A DNA stretch of 64,000 bases from Latrodectus hesperus. Its lineage: Eukaryota; Arthropoda; Arachnida; Araneae; Theridiidae. Shown here in pieces: positions 10,901 to 23,199 of the stretch. The notes beneath the pieces are model-generated. The model searched no databases. It was not told the origin of the DNA and worked only from the letters and a program-made list of their open reading frames with translations. The first letter of the stretch is position 1, and each line of letters starts with the position of its first letter. The position numbers and the translations under genes are program-made. The stretch covers positions 7,449,078 through 7,513,077 of the forward strand of contig CM075856.1 in NCBI GenBank assembly GCA_037975125.1, read 5' to 3'.

Positions 10901-13844
10901 TGTCAAGACTAAGTTCTCTGAAAGAAAGTTTATTTATTTTAAAGATAGAATATTTTTTAAATAAGTTTTTATTTTGAATTCTTTTTATGTATTTCGAAAT
11001 ATAGAAATTGTTTCAGTTTAACTGAAATTAAATTTTCAATTTTATAATTAAAGAAAAAAATAGGATACATTTGAGTGAAGTTCAAGCATTCTGATCAAAT
11101 TCAATCGATTAAAAAATCAGGATTAATCATTGACTAATCAGTCATTGATTCCTAAATGTTTAAATTAGTAACTGATGAATTTCTTCTGTCTGCGATTTAT
11201 ATTTGTATTCAAAATGCAATTTATTTCTTATCTCATTTTATGGCACAATTCTAATATGCATTTATCAACTGTTGCTCCAGGTTTACGAAATTTTGTTGAA
11301 TTTGATTATCCTACATGTTGGATTGGTGAAAAACTTACTAATTTTTTTAAAAAAAAACGCAATTTATTTATGAAATTAAGAAACAATTAAATATTACGTT
11401 ATTGTTGCTCATCAAACGAATTAAAATGAGATACTACTTTTCTATGGAATTCAAATAAAAAAAGTAGAAATTCGATCATTTATGCCATTAAATGTAAATT
11501 AAATGTAATCTCTTTTATCGAGATTAAAATTAATAAAAAAAAAACAACGAAAATATTTTACTTTTAATTTTAATGGGAAACAAAAGTGAAATTTTTTTAT
11601 CTGATTAACTGAAAAGGATCATGGAAACAATAATTTTGACAAAGGATACAATGATGAAGTAATTGAAATAAAGATAAGCTTATAAAAGAAAAGAAAAAAT
11701 CTCTTAATAATTATTTATTTTGTATTAAAATGAATTATTTTTAAGTGGTTTGCAACTGATACTAAAATGGCGGTTCAACGACCATACAATCATTGTTTCC
11801 TCAATATGACTTTGGAAAATATCTCACAAGAAAAACTACTCCACAATGGAACATGTATTGTCCGTGACCCTCCAGTTAACCTGGAGACAGATAATTCATA
11901 AATTCAGAACTCTCGCAATTTTCTTCCTTTCTTAAGGGATCAACCTCAAATTGAAATTTGTATTGAAAATATCAATATTATACTTAACAAGTAATTCGAA
12001 TCATCTAGCAAAATGAAAAATGCTTTTTAATTTTGTACAAGGATATATTTATTCCTGGAAGAAGTGTATTCTATATGTGAATAATAATAAAAAAGATGAA
12101 ATAAAAAATCTTTCAACAAAAAATTTGAAATTTTTATATTTATTTAAAAAAATCCTGGAAGGAAATAATAATTAATTAAAATTATGAGAAATTAAGTTGG
12201 AAATATATATATAAGACATTGGAATTAAACAAATTTCGCAAAATGTTTAATGATTTATTAAGTTAAAAAAATTCATTTTTGTTGAGTCGAATTGGCATTA
12301 TTTAAAGACATTTTATAAAATGTTATTCGCGTGATAAATGATTCATACGTTTGGTAAACATTGAATATTTCTTCTCATCTTTAAAAATATCCTAAAATTT
12401 AGCATTAGTAAGAACGAATTGGCGTAATTAGATTCAAATTTTTTAAATATTTACATGATTTATTAGTTTAAATTGAATACAATAAAAATATTTGTAGGTT
12501 TTTTATATTTCTAATAAATTTTATACTGGGTAATTATTTTATTGATACAATTTCGAAAATTTTGTACACAATGATCTGCGAAATTGATTTTTATGATTTA
12601 AAAAAAGATAAGTTTAATTATTAATTCTCATAGAAAGAGTTCTTAATTTCGTGCTAGAAAATTTCAAGATGTTGGAACTACTATTAATTGAATGTATAAA
12701 GAAGATCCAATTGCTGTTAAAAATGAAACAAAAGTGTTAAATACTAGAAATTCGTCATATACCAATATAGCTGCCATTGGAATAGTAACTGAGATAAATT
12801 TTCATTAAAAATGTGAAAAATTTACATAACTGGGTAAAAATTAACATCTGCTTCTAACAGGTGGTAGAGTTGGAGAAACTATCTCTTTCTCTGCAAGTAA
12901 AAACCATATTGTAAATTGAGTGAAAAGCGGAAAAGAGCTTAGAAATATGCAATTAAATGCTAGATAAAAAATTATTATTTATTTGGCATTCAACTACGTA
13001 CTATACGAAGATAAAATGTGTTTTCTTCTTATATTTAAATATTTGTGCTTAGGACAATCACTCGAAATCTTATTTAAAAACCATTGTAATACGATATGAC
13101 AGTTCAAAATGATTTCCTTTATTTTCTATGAAGGTCATTGTATAATAATTTGTGGGATTAAATACAAACCTTAGAGATTTTAATGAAAACTTTTGTTTAA
13201 TTTATCTGAAAAGGAAGCAAAATTTTTTATAAATAGTTAAGGTCATATAAGTAAACATTTTATTGAATAGAAATTCAATTCTTTCTTAATAACAGCCTTT
13301 TCCAGGAGAAATTAATAACTTGAATTGAAGAAGGTTAACAGCTATTTGATTCAGATATGCCAATATTTTCCAATGTGATATCATAAAAAAAGCTCTGAAA
13401 TAAAACTTATATAGTTTATTTTCGATAACAAACGCAGTATATTTATTTTGTTATATACATATACACCAATTACTAAAAAGCATGTGGATACTGAAGTGTT
13501 TATTCAATAAGGATGAATATTCACCTTTACTTAAGAAGCTATACTGATCAAAGTTATACTAATTCAAATCTAAGTCCTTTTATTTACACTTTTTTTTGTG
13601 TTTAAATTAATTAAATAAAAGTTTATTATTTCTTCTTATAAAGAATTTGATGAGAATTTACTCCTTTTGAGTTATTTTCAATGCAGCCTAATATTCATAA
13701 ACAACTTTTTGTTAAAATAAATAAGAATCTCAATTAAAATAATTTAATATTTCATTTAAAAAAATTTCCATTTAATTTTCAAAAATGTTATCTAAAAATT
13801 GGAATATTTCTATTTCATATTTTTTTCATACGCAACTTCATCAA
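7936..13844. other. AT-rich, probably intronic; no gene seen
   Basis: Low-complexity AT-rich DNA with no recognisable exon or repeat family. I looked for the second ankyrin exon of the USH1G-like gene (a CDIWGNTPLH-type sequence) and did not see it. A small ATG frame at 11767-11901 (44 codons, beginning MAVQRPYNHC) sits in a slightly less AT-rich patch but matches nothing I recognise. An imperfect 20-base tandem duplication lies at about 8061-8096. Confidence 0.5.
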
Positions 13845-14470
13845 AGTTCTAAGAGCGAATTCGAATTTATTCGCGAATTGACAGTCGCCCACCCTTATAA
13901 GACTCTCGTACCGGACGAAAGAAAACCGTTATACAATTAACTAAGTGATTCTAATTTTCTTTAGCTCTTCACTTCCTTTTCCGGACTTTTGATTGCACAG
14001 GAACCATCTTCGTTCCAAGTTCGTTGGCTGGTTTCAGTTTATCGAATTAGAACGCAAATCGCCTTTGCGTGTCTGTTGACATGCAGCTGTAAACAATGGA
14101 GAAGGTCCCTCGATATATCTTTAACAGCCTCGTCGCGAGGGAGTAAGAAGAAATCCCCGTTAAAGAAGACCAACTTTCCACTTGGTTGACTCTCCGTCAC
14201 ACCAATGTTACTTGCCATTTTTTTTTCTCATCTACCAGAAGCTCTCTCGGTAATGATAGGTTTTGGAGTGAAGTGGTGTAAGATGAGAAATTTGGTGATG
14301 GTACGAAGTGTGAAATTGACATCGTTTAATCGAGACGATGAGGAATTAGAAGAGTGGAAACTGAAGTTTTATTTTTCCTTGTTCAGTTTTTTTTCTTAAC
14401 AGCAGCAACTCTCAACTGTTCATTTGTTCAGTGACCTCAGATCCAAACCAATTGGAAGAGAAATGCGAAG
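13845..14470. promoter_or_regulatory. Candidate conserved regulatory block
   Basis: This block is clearly less AT-rich than its surroundings and has dense motif-like words. It holds a perfect inverted repeat ACGCAAA-(5)-TTTGCGT at 14052-14070, followed by an E-box CAGCTG (14084-14089) overlapping forkhead-like TAAACA (14090-14095) and SOX-like ACAATGG (14093-14099). The open frames at 13989-14189 and 14205-14399 show no known domain. The composition suggests selection, but regulatory function is inference. Confidence 0.35.
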
Positions 14471-14736
14471 AAAATCTTTGTCTATAGAAAGGTCATTTTT
14501 CACAATATGAATTCTTCCAAAAGGTCATTCGAGAAAAAAATATGATTCAATATGTCCCTTCTACCTAAAAATAATTTTTGTTAAATGTAGATAATTACAT
14601 ATTAACGGTAGTTAAAATAAAAATAAAAGAATCAGTGAAATAGTGTAAACCTATGTTAATTCCATATAAGTAATTAAATAATGACAACTAAGCGAAAATT
14701 TAAAATGAAATAATTTTAGGATAAAAGTGTCTCAGA

Positions 14737-15000
14737 AGCCGGTGGCTTAGCTTCGCGCTTCCAAGTCACAGGTCCAAGGTTCGATCCTCGGTTTGGGCAA
14801 GGTCTGTCCAGCCTTTCATCCCTTCGGTGGTCGATAAACTGAGGGCCAAGCATGCTTGGGAACTAAACACTAGGAGCTTCGAGTTAGGCTGACTACCTAA
14901 TCGGAACATATGCTCTGCGCATCCTGCGATTCTCGGTCAGTAAACAGACATGGGCACTGTAGGCCTTGGCCCACATGGACTGTCGTGACACATATTTAAT
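14737..15000 (+). repeat. tRNA-derived SINE, family C
   Basis: The left end resembles a tRNA gene: an A-box-like GGTGGCTTAGC near 14741-14751 and a perfect B box GGTTCGATCC at 14778-14787. The 3' side of the T-arm follows, then an unrelated body and an AT-rich tail with T and A runs (14996-15016). The acceptor arm does not close, so this is a SINE head and not a working tRNA. It lies about 400 bases left of the first Tc1-like element. No second copy was seen in the window. Confidence 0.72.
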
Positions 15001-15414
15001 TTTTTTAAAAAAAATGTTTTAAGTTCATAATTAAATTATTCATACATAAAAAATTATATCATTCTTCTTAAGGCATATTTAAATTTAGGAGCAAAAGAAA
15101 AAATATTAAAATACGTTTTGGCAGGAAACTGTTTCGTGCATTTATATTAAGAGTTTGTTTAAAACGTAAAATAATATTTAAAATCAATCAAATAAATGCC
15201 TAGATGTGATTTTTTTTCAAATTTTTGGCTAATATATGTCTTGAAGGTTTCTTGATAAGAGTTGTGCGTAGCTAGAAATATACTTTTTAAATGCTAATAA
15301 TTGATTTTTTGAAAAAGAAAAAAAAATTCAGTTTTAATTTCTCTTTACGAATTTGTTTAATTTGCTTTGAGGAGATAAATTCAATTATTGATTATTTTGG
15401 AAAAATAATATCTA

Positions 15415-16819
15415 ACTAAACTGGCCATTAAAATTGCTACACCAGGAAAGCGGCACACCACACACGTGAAATTTGCATGACAGGTAGAACTTGCTGTGAT
15501 ATGCAAATGATTAGATTTTCAGCGCATTCATACAAAGCAGGCGACAGTAGCGACATCTACAATGTGTATAAGACCAGAGATTTGACAGCAGTTTTCTCAT
15601 ACTCAATTTCCGTTTCAACGTTGTTTTCGGCAAAGAAAGTTGTAATGCCACGTGTAAGAAGAAGAAATGCCTTTCAGCACGTGTCTGACTTTGATCGAGG
15701 AAGGATTATAGCCTACCGGGATTGCGGCTTATCGTACCGCAATATTGCTGCTCGCGTCGGTCGAGACCCCATGACTGTTAGCAGAATATGGAATCGATGG
15801 GTTCAGAACAATCATACGGAACGTCATGCAGGATCTCAGCGACTACCCATCACTAACAGCAGAGAAGACAGACATCTTATCCGCATGGTCACAAGGGATC
15901 GTACAGCCACGTCACGAACCCTGAGTCAAGAAATGGAGTCATTTGCAAGGCAACAAGTTTCTGCTCGAACATTTCGACGACGTTTGCAGCAGCATGGATT
16001 GTCTGCACGGCGACCATGGCTTCGGCTACCATTGACGCTGCGTCACAGACAGGAGCGCCTTCAATGATGTGATCAGCGATGAACCTGGACGTGGGAATGG
16101 CATCACGTCATCTTTACAGATGAATCTCGGTTCTGTATACAGGACCATGATGGCGGCATCCATGTTTGGAGGCATCGTGGAGAACGCGCATTGCCAGCTT
16201 GCATTGGACATCGCCATACTGGCCCATCTGCTGGAGTGATGGTATGGGGTGCCATTGGATAAACGTCTCGATCACCTCTTGTTCGCATTACCGGCACTTT
16301 AAACAGCAACCGTTGCATTTCCGATGTGTTAAGGCCCGTGGCTCTGCCCTATCTTCGAGGCCTCCCTAATGCTTTGTTTCAACAAGATAATGCACGACCG
16401 CATGTTGCCCGTACTGTTCTGAACTTCCTTGATACAGAACAGTTTCGACTGTTACCCTGGCCAGCACGTTCTCTTGATATGTCACCAATTGAGAACGTGT
16501 GGTCAATGGTTGCCGAGCGATTGGCACGCCATCACTCACCATCCACTACTGTCGATGAACTGTGGCATAGTGTTGAAGCTGCATGGACTGGGATCCCCGT
16601 ACATACCATACAATCTCTGTTTGACTCCATGCCTAGGCGGATAAATGCTGTTATTGAAGCCAGAGGTGGCTGCTCTGGGTACTGATTTCTCAAGATCTGT
16701 ACATCCTAATTTCCTGTAAATCTAACACTTGTTCTTTCCACTATAATGTATGTGTCCAATAAATATCGTTCTGTTATTTGCATTCCTTCTTGCTGTAGCA
16801 ATTTTAATAGCCAGTAGTG
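15415..16819 (+). mobile_element. Tc1-like DNA transposon, DD34E, inactive
   Basis: About 1.4 kb. The inner part of the terminal inverted repeats is clear: CTGGCCATTAAAATTGCTAC at 15421-15440 against the reverse complement of 16794-16814, with 20 of 21 bases matching. The right end continues TAGTG and then TA (16820-16821), the expected Tc1 target duplication. On the left the outermost bases are altered (ACTAAA instead of CACTA), with a TA at 15413-15414, so the left tip has decayed. The element carries one transposase gene, described separately. With three stop codons and a damaged left tip it should not move by itself. Confidence 0.93.
15645..16685 (+). pseudogene. Tc1-like transposase, three in-frame stops
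   Basis: One reading frame of 347 codons, the usual length for Tc1 transposases (about 340). It starts at the ATG at 15645 (MPRVRRRNAFQHVSDFDRGR), has an N-terminal pair of helix-turn-helix DNA-binding regions (about residues 10-125), then the catalytic domain. The triad is visible: D159 in FTDESRF, D248 in QQDNARPH and E283 in SPIENVW, giving DD34E. Three stops interrupt it, at 16065-16067 (codon 141), 16080-16082 (146) and 16260-16262 (206). The first two look like Trp codons turned to TGA. There is no frameshift anywhere, so the copy died by point mutation and is moderately young. The open frame extends upstream to 15477, but the family start is at 15645. Confidence 0.92.
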
Positions 16820-16821
16820 TA

Positions 16822-17985
16822 TATCGTTGATAATATATGTATTTGAAATGTTTTTGAAGAAACTTTATCACATTTCCATTAAAAGAATTTTAACCATAAA
16901 TATGGAATATCTAAATAAAACCTAAAGGATTAAGGAATTATTGAATATTTTTTACTATAACCGAATAAGCAAAATTAAATAAATAAAATTGTTTTGAGAA
17001 TCATATAAACTTGTCAAGAATGTAATGAGATATTTTATGTTTTACAAAAGGTAACCATTTATTGCTGTTATAGTTAACTTCCGTTAATTATTTAATGTAC
17101 TTTCTCAGATATCAGTAGAAAAAATTACGATAAAAAAGGAGTTGCGATACATTAATTTGAAATTCATTTTAATAATAATTCAACATTTATTAATATATAA
17201 AAAGGTTAATATTCTTTTCTGAATTTTTGTTTTTTACAGTATTTATATTTTTGATTTTAATTTATTTATGTTTGGAACATTTACTCATGCATTCAATCTA
17301 TAAATAGAAGAAATCTGCAATTTTTTACACTGAGCTTAGCAATTATATGTAAATGTTTTTATTATGACAAAAAATAGAAATTTAAAGAACTACTTTTTAT
17401 GTTATCGGATTTTAAGCATTATAAACAACTTCACGATAAAAACAGAGAATGAGCGTTTGATTGAATATTAGGTTTGAACATTTTAATATTATGAAAGATA
17501 TTGTATTATGATATTAAATTTAAAAATATGTTTCTATTCTAATTTCTAATATTAATATATATTCCTTAATTCAGATCCACAATTATTATCGAGAATAATA
17601 TTAATTAATAAAGTTATACAATATTATTAAATTTTTGTAAAAATAAAAATAAATATAAAATAGGTAAAAATATGTTGCATTTTTTTTTAAAAAATGTTAT
17701 GCACTTTTATCCATAAAATATTTAAATTTTCTTCTATTCGATCACATTTAGAATGGAAATAGTCTAATATGATGTATTAAGTTTCATTTCATATAAACAA
17801 ATTAATTAAGTTTTTAATTAAGAAAGAAATTTCTAAATGCAATAATTTTAAATGTGTCACACACATATTTTATTATTCCTTTGACTCTTTTACACTAAAG
17901 CCTATTACACACTAAATAAGATTCACTCAACCTAGAAACCAAATCCATTGCTCCCATGTTAACATACCTCAAACACTTCATCTGA
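16822..17985. other. AT-rich non-coding stretch, no gene seen
   Basis: Nothing recognisable beyond AT-rich sequence. Confidence 0.6.
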
Positions 17986-18540
17986 CAGTTGAAAAATGTG
18001 TCTTTTCCCGAGTTGCCCTTTCTCGAGTTCAGAAAACGACACAAAGCAATGCAGAGAAAATGATCATTAGCGTATTTTCACTTGCTTTCTTCTGGCGGGG
18101 GAGTTCAAGAGAGGTAAGAAAAATAAGAGTTGAGACAGGGACAATAACTTAAGATTAATATCCAGTGGCTTCTATTTAGAAGTCTATAATCGGTCTCTTC
18201 AATTGTCGGCGGCACAATGAGGTATGTTACCTGAGTGAGTACATTGTTTCGCGTCCATCCTTTTTCTCAAGGACACGGTGCTGTGCCGGGGCATTATGCA
18301 AAGTTCTGTTCCACTCTCTTGACCTTTAGTGGGTGCTAGAGATCGGGAACTCGTTTCGTCCCCATCTTGACCCGGTCACGATATGAAAAGCTCCTCCACA
18401 AAGAATGCCTGAAGAGAAATTAGGAATGAAGGAGCTATTAATGGTATTCTGCAGAAGAGTTGAATGTTTCGTTGAACTTCGAAGAAATATCCTCACAATG
18501 GTATTCATGGTCCACGAAAGGAAATCAAACGCAAACAGTT
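17986..18540. promoter_or_regulatory. Candidate conserved non-coding block
   Basis: Base composition is much more balanced than in the flanks, with GC-rich words such as TTCTGGCGGGGGAG and GTGCTGTGCCGGGG, but no long frame, repeat boxes or known domain. The sharp edges against AT-rich DNA suggest a constrained element or an old unrecognised insert. Function is unknown. Confidence 0.3.
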
Positions 18541-19715
18541 TTCGATAATTAGTTTAAGCTAGCTAAGTAAAGAAGAATAGCTAGTGATTATCGATATTAA
18601 TTTCAATCTTTTTTGATTTATGTCGACATTTTAAATTATTTTGCATCTGTAACTGTATCGGAATTTTTTTGAAATCATATCGGAATTTGTTTTTATAAAT
18701 GGATAGTAAGAATTTATTTCTTCAAGTAAGCAGTGGATTTTTGCTTGTCATTATTTTAATGCAAAAGTACAATATGAATTTGACGTGCAAAAGATAAAAA
18801 CTGTATAAAATAGGGAAAATTAAAACAAATCTTTCTTTAGTAACATATAAAAACTTCGATAAAGAAGTTACCTTTTATAATTTTTTCATTAATTCCTTAA
18901 ATAACTAATGCGAGTCATTTTAAAAATCTGAATTTATAAAAGAAGGATTAACCATCGTATAGTGGTTTAAGTAAATAATGAATTAATCTGTTATAAATAA
19001 ACTTGTATTTTTTATATAATGTATTAACGAATGTTTTTTTTTGTATAATTATCTATTAACGTATAAGAATATGTAGCACATATAATGATGTTCATGAATT
19101 GTGACAACATAACAGCCTTCTGTTAGAGAAAGTTCCTTCTTTTAAATTTTATGAGAGCTACACCTATATTAATCTAATATAAAAACAGTATGGATTTATA
19201 CACTTACGGTATATAATTTTAAAAAAGTTTCATATAATAATGTCTCTTTTATAAACGAAACACATTCTTTATTTATCAATCGTAAGTTAGTTTCATTCAC
19301 TTGGTCTTAAAGACTTATTTTTGATAACAAGCTTCATAGTTGAAATTTTCCTGTGTCTATGACTTTCTGATAATCAAGCAGATGATTTTAAAATAAACCA
19401 CTGTAATCAATGGTCACCAATGCAGGCATTAATGCCCAAAAGTATTCTCTTCTATTTATACACCCAATACAATGCATCATGAAATGCTATTGTTTAAGTT
19501 GAATCAAATGGCAACAAGGTGCAAATCGCGAATCAAAAGAGATGTATAATTTAAGAGACGCAATAGAACAAAAATTTTTTTTGTAAAGAAGTTATCATTT
19601 TAGATCAACTTTTCGAACACATTTTAATCGAATCATCTAAGATTCTATCAGTCATTTAAGCTCTACATTTGTAAAATATCCCTATCTCTACAACACAGTA
19701 AAACCATTCATGTGT
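18541..19715. other. AT-rich non-coding stretch, no gene seen
   Basis: No exon, RNA gene or repeat family recognised. Confidence 0.6.
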
Positions 19716-20110
19716 ATTCTCTTTACGACATGTGAGCGTGACATAATCTAGATTTGAAAGCTTCCAACTGCTTCTATCAGCTCATCTTGTTCCAGAGAAT
19801 CCTTTTACAAGATGATAATGTCATGGATAGTGCGGTGAGGTTGTTGTGCACTTTACAGAACTCCTTTTGTCTGCCTTCCCAGGGAAGGAGCTTTGCCGTT
19901 TCCTAAATCCCTATAAACCGCCCTGTCACGCCACTCTCTCCCCCCTTGTTCTCACTTCCGCCGGAAATACTCCCATACAGGTAACCAACCACCTGTGACA
20001 CAGCAGGGTGAGCCCCTTCCATGTGGCCCCTTCTGTGTTCTTTTATCTTAGCTTTTTCATTGCTCGCAGTTCACATTATACTATGAGCTGGTAAGGGAAA
20101 TGGAATGGTG
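19716..20110. promoter_or_regulatory. Candidate conserved non-coding block, C-rich
   Basis: A pyrimidine-rich, relatively GC-rich block. It includes CCACTCTCTCCCCCC near 19929-19945 and the near-palindromic CAGGTAACCAACCACCTG at 19978-19995, where E-box-type CAGGTA and CACCTG words face each other. No reading frame. A regulatory role is inferred from composition and motifs only. Confidence 0.3.
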
Positions 20111-21974
20111 GATAGGCGTTTTTATTTTAATATAAAAAAAGAACATAAAAAGAAACGAATTAGTTGTGGAATGTTTTTTTACAGGTATTCTCAAGAAAAT
20201 CTAGAATGTAAAATAGAATGAATAACTTTCTATATACATTAAATTCTTTACTCAATATTCTTTCATAGCTAATCTGCTTTATAAAATAAACTTTAAGGCT
20301 ATGTTAGCAAGGAATTAGTTATCTGATGAAAGAAGACTTTGTTTTTTGTTCTAGTACACCTATCAGGTTATTCTTTTGTGAGTTTCCCTCAAGTTTTCTC
20401 TATTTTGATCCTGAAATGATGTTCATGGTCAAATAAGTTTTCTCGATGGATATGATACTGGAGCCACAGGAATCTTTTAACATCCTCAACTAATGGTGTT
20501 AATACGTGCAATGAGAAAATTCGACTGTTAACTTTTCTCATATGTTATTTATTTCGATGACTGTTGGTTTGAATTCTTAGTCCTTATAGATTTGAAAAAT
20601 TTAACATTTAAGAACAGAAATGCTACGCTCGGTAAAAAGTTATAGTGGATTTTTTTTTTCGGATGATCATCACTTTCGCATATGATTTTATTTCATTAAC
20701 ATTTATGATTTCTTTAGCTATTTTAACCATTTTCTTTTACTTGAAAACTTCGTAAAAAAATTAATGAGAGATTATAAAAAGTGTGCTATCGAAGACTTTT
20801 TCTGACAATCTTTATTATGAAAAAAGTTTTAATGAATTTTATTTCATTATTATTTATATTCACATCCTGCAAATGTTTTTGAAAACACATATTAATTGAC
20901 TTCATTATTGTTTGGAAAACTTATCATAGCTACAAGTAACGAATTTGTATGTCTAAACTTAAATTATGTTATATTCGAAAATGTTTCCACAACTCTTTCT
21001 CTCTCTCTCTTTATTTAAAAGAAGAGTTAATTCTTGAAATTAATTTTTTTCTCAATTCTTCTGTATTTTTAAACAGCATATTAAAATTAAGAAGTTAAAT
21101 TCATAGCCTCATTTATATTTTTCTTTTCTGATATCTAAACAGAATAAAAGTGGCTTTTCTTTGATTATGTGATAGAAAAACTCACATAAAATATAAATTT
21201 TACGCCATGATTATAATTCTTATCAGGTTACTGTTTCGGCATTTATTTTTCTTTCATATGCAAGATTTATTTATGATTTCAAAATGGTCTAATACGATAG
21301 TTTGCTATTTTATAGGATACGTCATATATCGTATTATATCATACGGCAAATCATACAATGTAATTATCAAAATATTTTAGAATAACTTTTTCTTGCTTAC
21401 AATGATCAATTATGCATTTAAACAGTTTCTTACAATTCGGTCATCATCGTACAATAAAACTACACTTTTTAATTACTTAATTTTATCAAGCAAATGAATA
21501 TTGTAATTGAAGAATTACCATAAGTTCGCTTGGTTATTTATGTTAAGGAAATAAAGGAAATGTAAAATTCTTATGACATTTTTTTTCTGAATTTATGAAA
21601 TGTTATTATTTTTAATTGAAGTTATTCCTTGATTTTAAAAATGTCTACCAATTAAGATCTTGTTGATCATTTATTTTCATGCTATGTCATACACATAAAT
21701 AAATTAAATTCATGATAATTTTTCAAAATCATGATATTCTTTAGAAACGGATGTTTTAGCATCCTTTTTTTTAATAATTTTAAACTATGTTTTCCAATTC
21801 ATAAAATTTTAGTGAGATAATGGCTCATAAAATTCTGATTACAAAACTAGGATCGCCGTTTGTTTTTTCCTAAGTTCGTCTAATAATTCGCAGCTCATCA
21901 CGCGATTCAGTTACACGGAACATCCTGAATGAACTCTTAATTCTATTTTAAGTTCTCCTTAAAAATCTTGTTTT
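20111..21974. other. AT-rich non-coding stretch, no gene seen
   Basis: Contains a short (TC)n run at 20996-21010. Nothing else is recognisable. Confidence 0.6.
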
Positions 21975-22347
21975 TGTTATTTATGACACTTGGACTAGCC
22001 AAGATTGCTAGACGACAGCTATGCAAAAGTAAGTCAGTAGGGTACGTTCAACCAGAGCACCACGAAGGTTAAAGAACGTCTTTGCTGTAAGAGTCCTCCG
22101 ATAGATGGTACCACCAGAGGATCCACTCACTCAATTTTGAATTTCATCTGGAGGGGGAGGAAGCTTTCTCTTGACCATTACACCCATGGTAACTGCTCAA
22201 CGACTGACCACACACGACTTTTGATTCCACAGATTTAACGAGTACGTATAACGCATGTACTAGGTGGATCTTTGGCGGCATTGGGAATCGAACCCAGCCG
22301 TTCCAGACGGAAGGCTGATGCACTAGCCATTAGGCTACCACGGCCCT
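21975..22347 (-). repeat. tRNA-derived SINE, family A, copy 2
   Basis: On the minus strand the head reads TGGTAGCCTAATGGC (A box, about 22326-22340) and GGTTCGATTCC (B box, complement of 22284-22294), both well preserved, and the body ends in an ATAACAAAAACAAG-type tail at 21966-21980. The body shares block order with the copy at 2994-3391. It is better preserved than that copy and so is probably younger. It lies about 260 bases left of a LINE 3' end of opposite orientation. Confidence 0.82.
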
Positions 22348-22604
22348 AATGAATTATAAGTGTACTATGTTAAGTGAAATTGTAAGGATTTTATATTAAA
22401 TGAATAATGATAAAATGTCCCGTGTTTGTTTCCTCTAATTTGGCCTTATTTATGGTATTGAATATAATTACTTTTATGATTGAAATCCAAAATAGAAGTC
22501 CAAAATTATGAATATATTTTTATTTGAAATCGGAGTGCCGTTAGCAGATGATTTTATAAACAAAGAGCAGCAAATATTGCATCATCAATATATTAACCCT
22601 TAAA

Positions 22605-23048
22605 ATGATTTATGAAGGAGTTGGAGGAATCTGTATTCCCCCTTTTCAAATTCTACAACACTTTTCTCAAATTCACTATATTCGATCAAGACAACAATAT
22701 CGTGTATACCTTGGTAGCTATGCCGGTGGTAGTTTAACTCCAGGTAGGCAGGTACCATGCCGGGCAGGTACCCGTAGGGTAGGAGCCTGACTAAATGAGA
22801 AACCAGCAAGAGCCAAGTCAGTCCCCTACTCTAGGTGCTCTGGTTTCTTGTCTTTCGAAGTGGTCACTTCAGATCCTTAAAATTTCTGAGTCACCAAATT
22901 TTTCGAGACTTGTACCAACTTTTAGGCTGAACAAGCTACACCAGAACATATTCTTGAGTGTTTGGAGCTATCCCAGCATAATTTATACAACGATCCTTTG
23001 ATGGTGCTAGATTTTTTGGGGTTGTTTAATGTTATGGATCTGGTCTAG
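22605..23048 (+). pseudogene. LINE ORF2 3'-end remnant, degenerate
   Basis: The + strand preserves the C-terminal tail typical of arthropod Jockey/CR1-like ORF2 proteins, after the RNase H domain. The final frame reads TPEHILECLEL and ends in FNVMDLV before TAG at 23046-23048. Upstream, at about 22840-22880, a frameshifted piece reads like the SRLSSGHxxxL motif, and near 22710 is a WYAG-like piece. At least one frameshift and one stop (TAG before AEQATPEHI) lie between them. It is a 5'-truncated insertion, as is usual for LINEs. The short open frames here are pieces of it. Confidence 0.78.
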
Positions 23049-23199
23049 CGTTGCTGACCAAAGGAGACATGCAACATACAGCATTTACTAGTCTCATCTT
23101 CTTATCTCGCTTTTCCTCCGAAAACAGGAAAAAGTATATTACCATAAATAAAACAAACTCAAACTAGTAAAAACTGGTGCAATAAATATTAAACTATTA

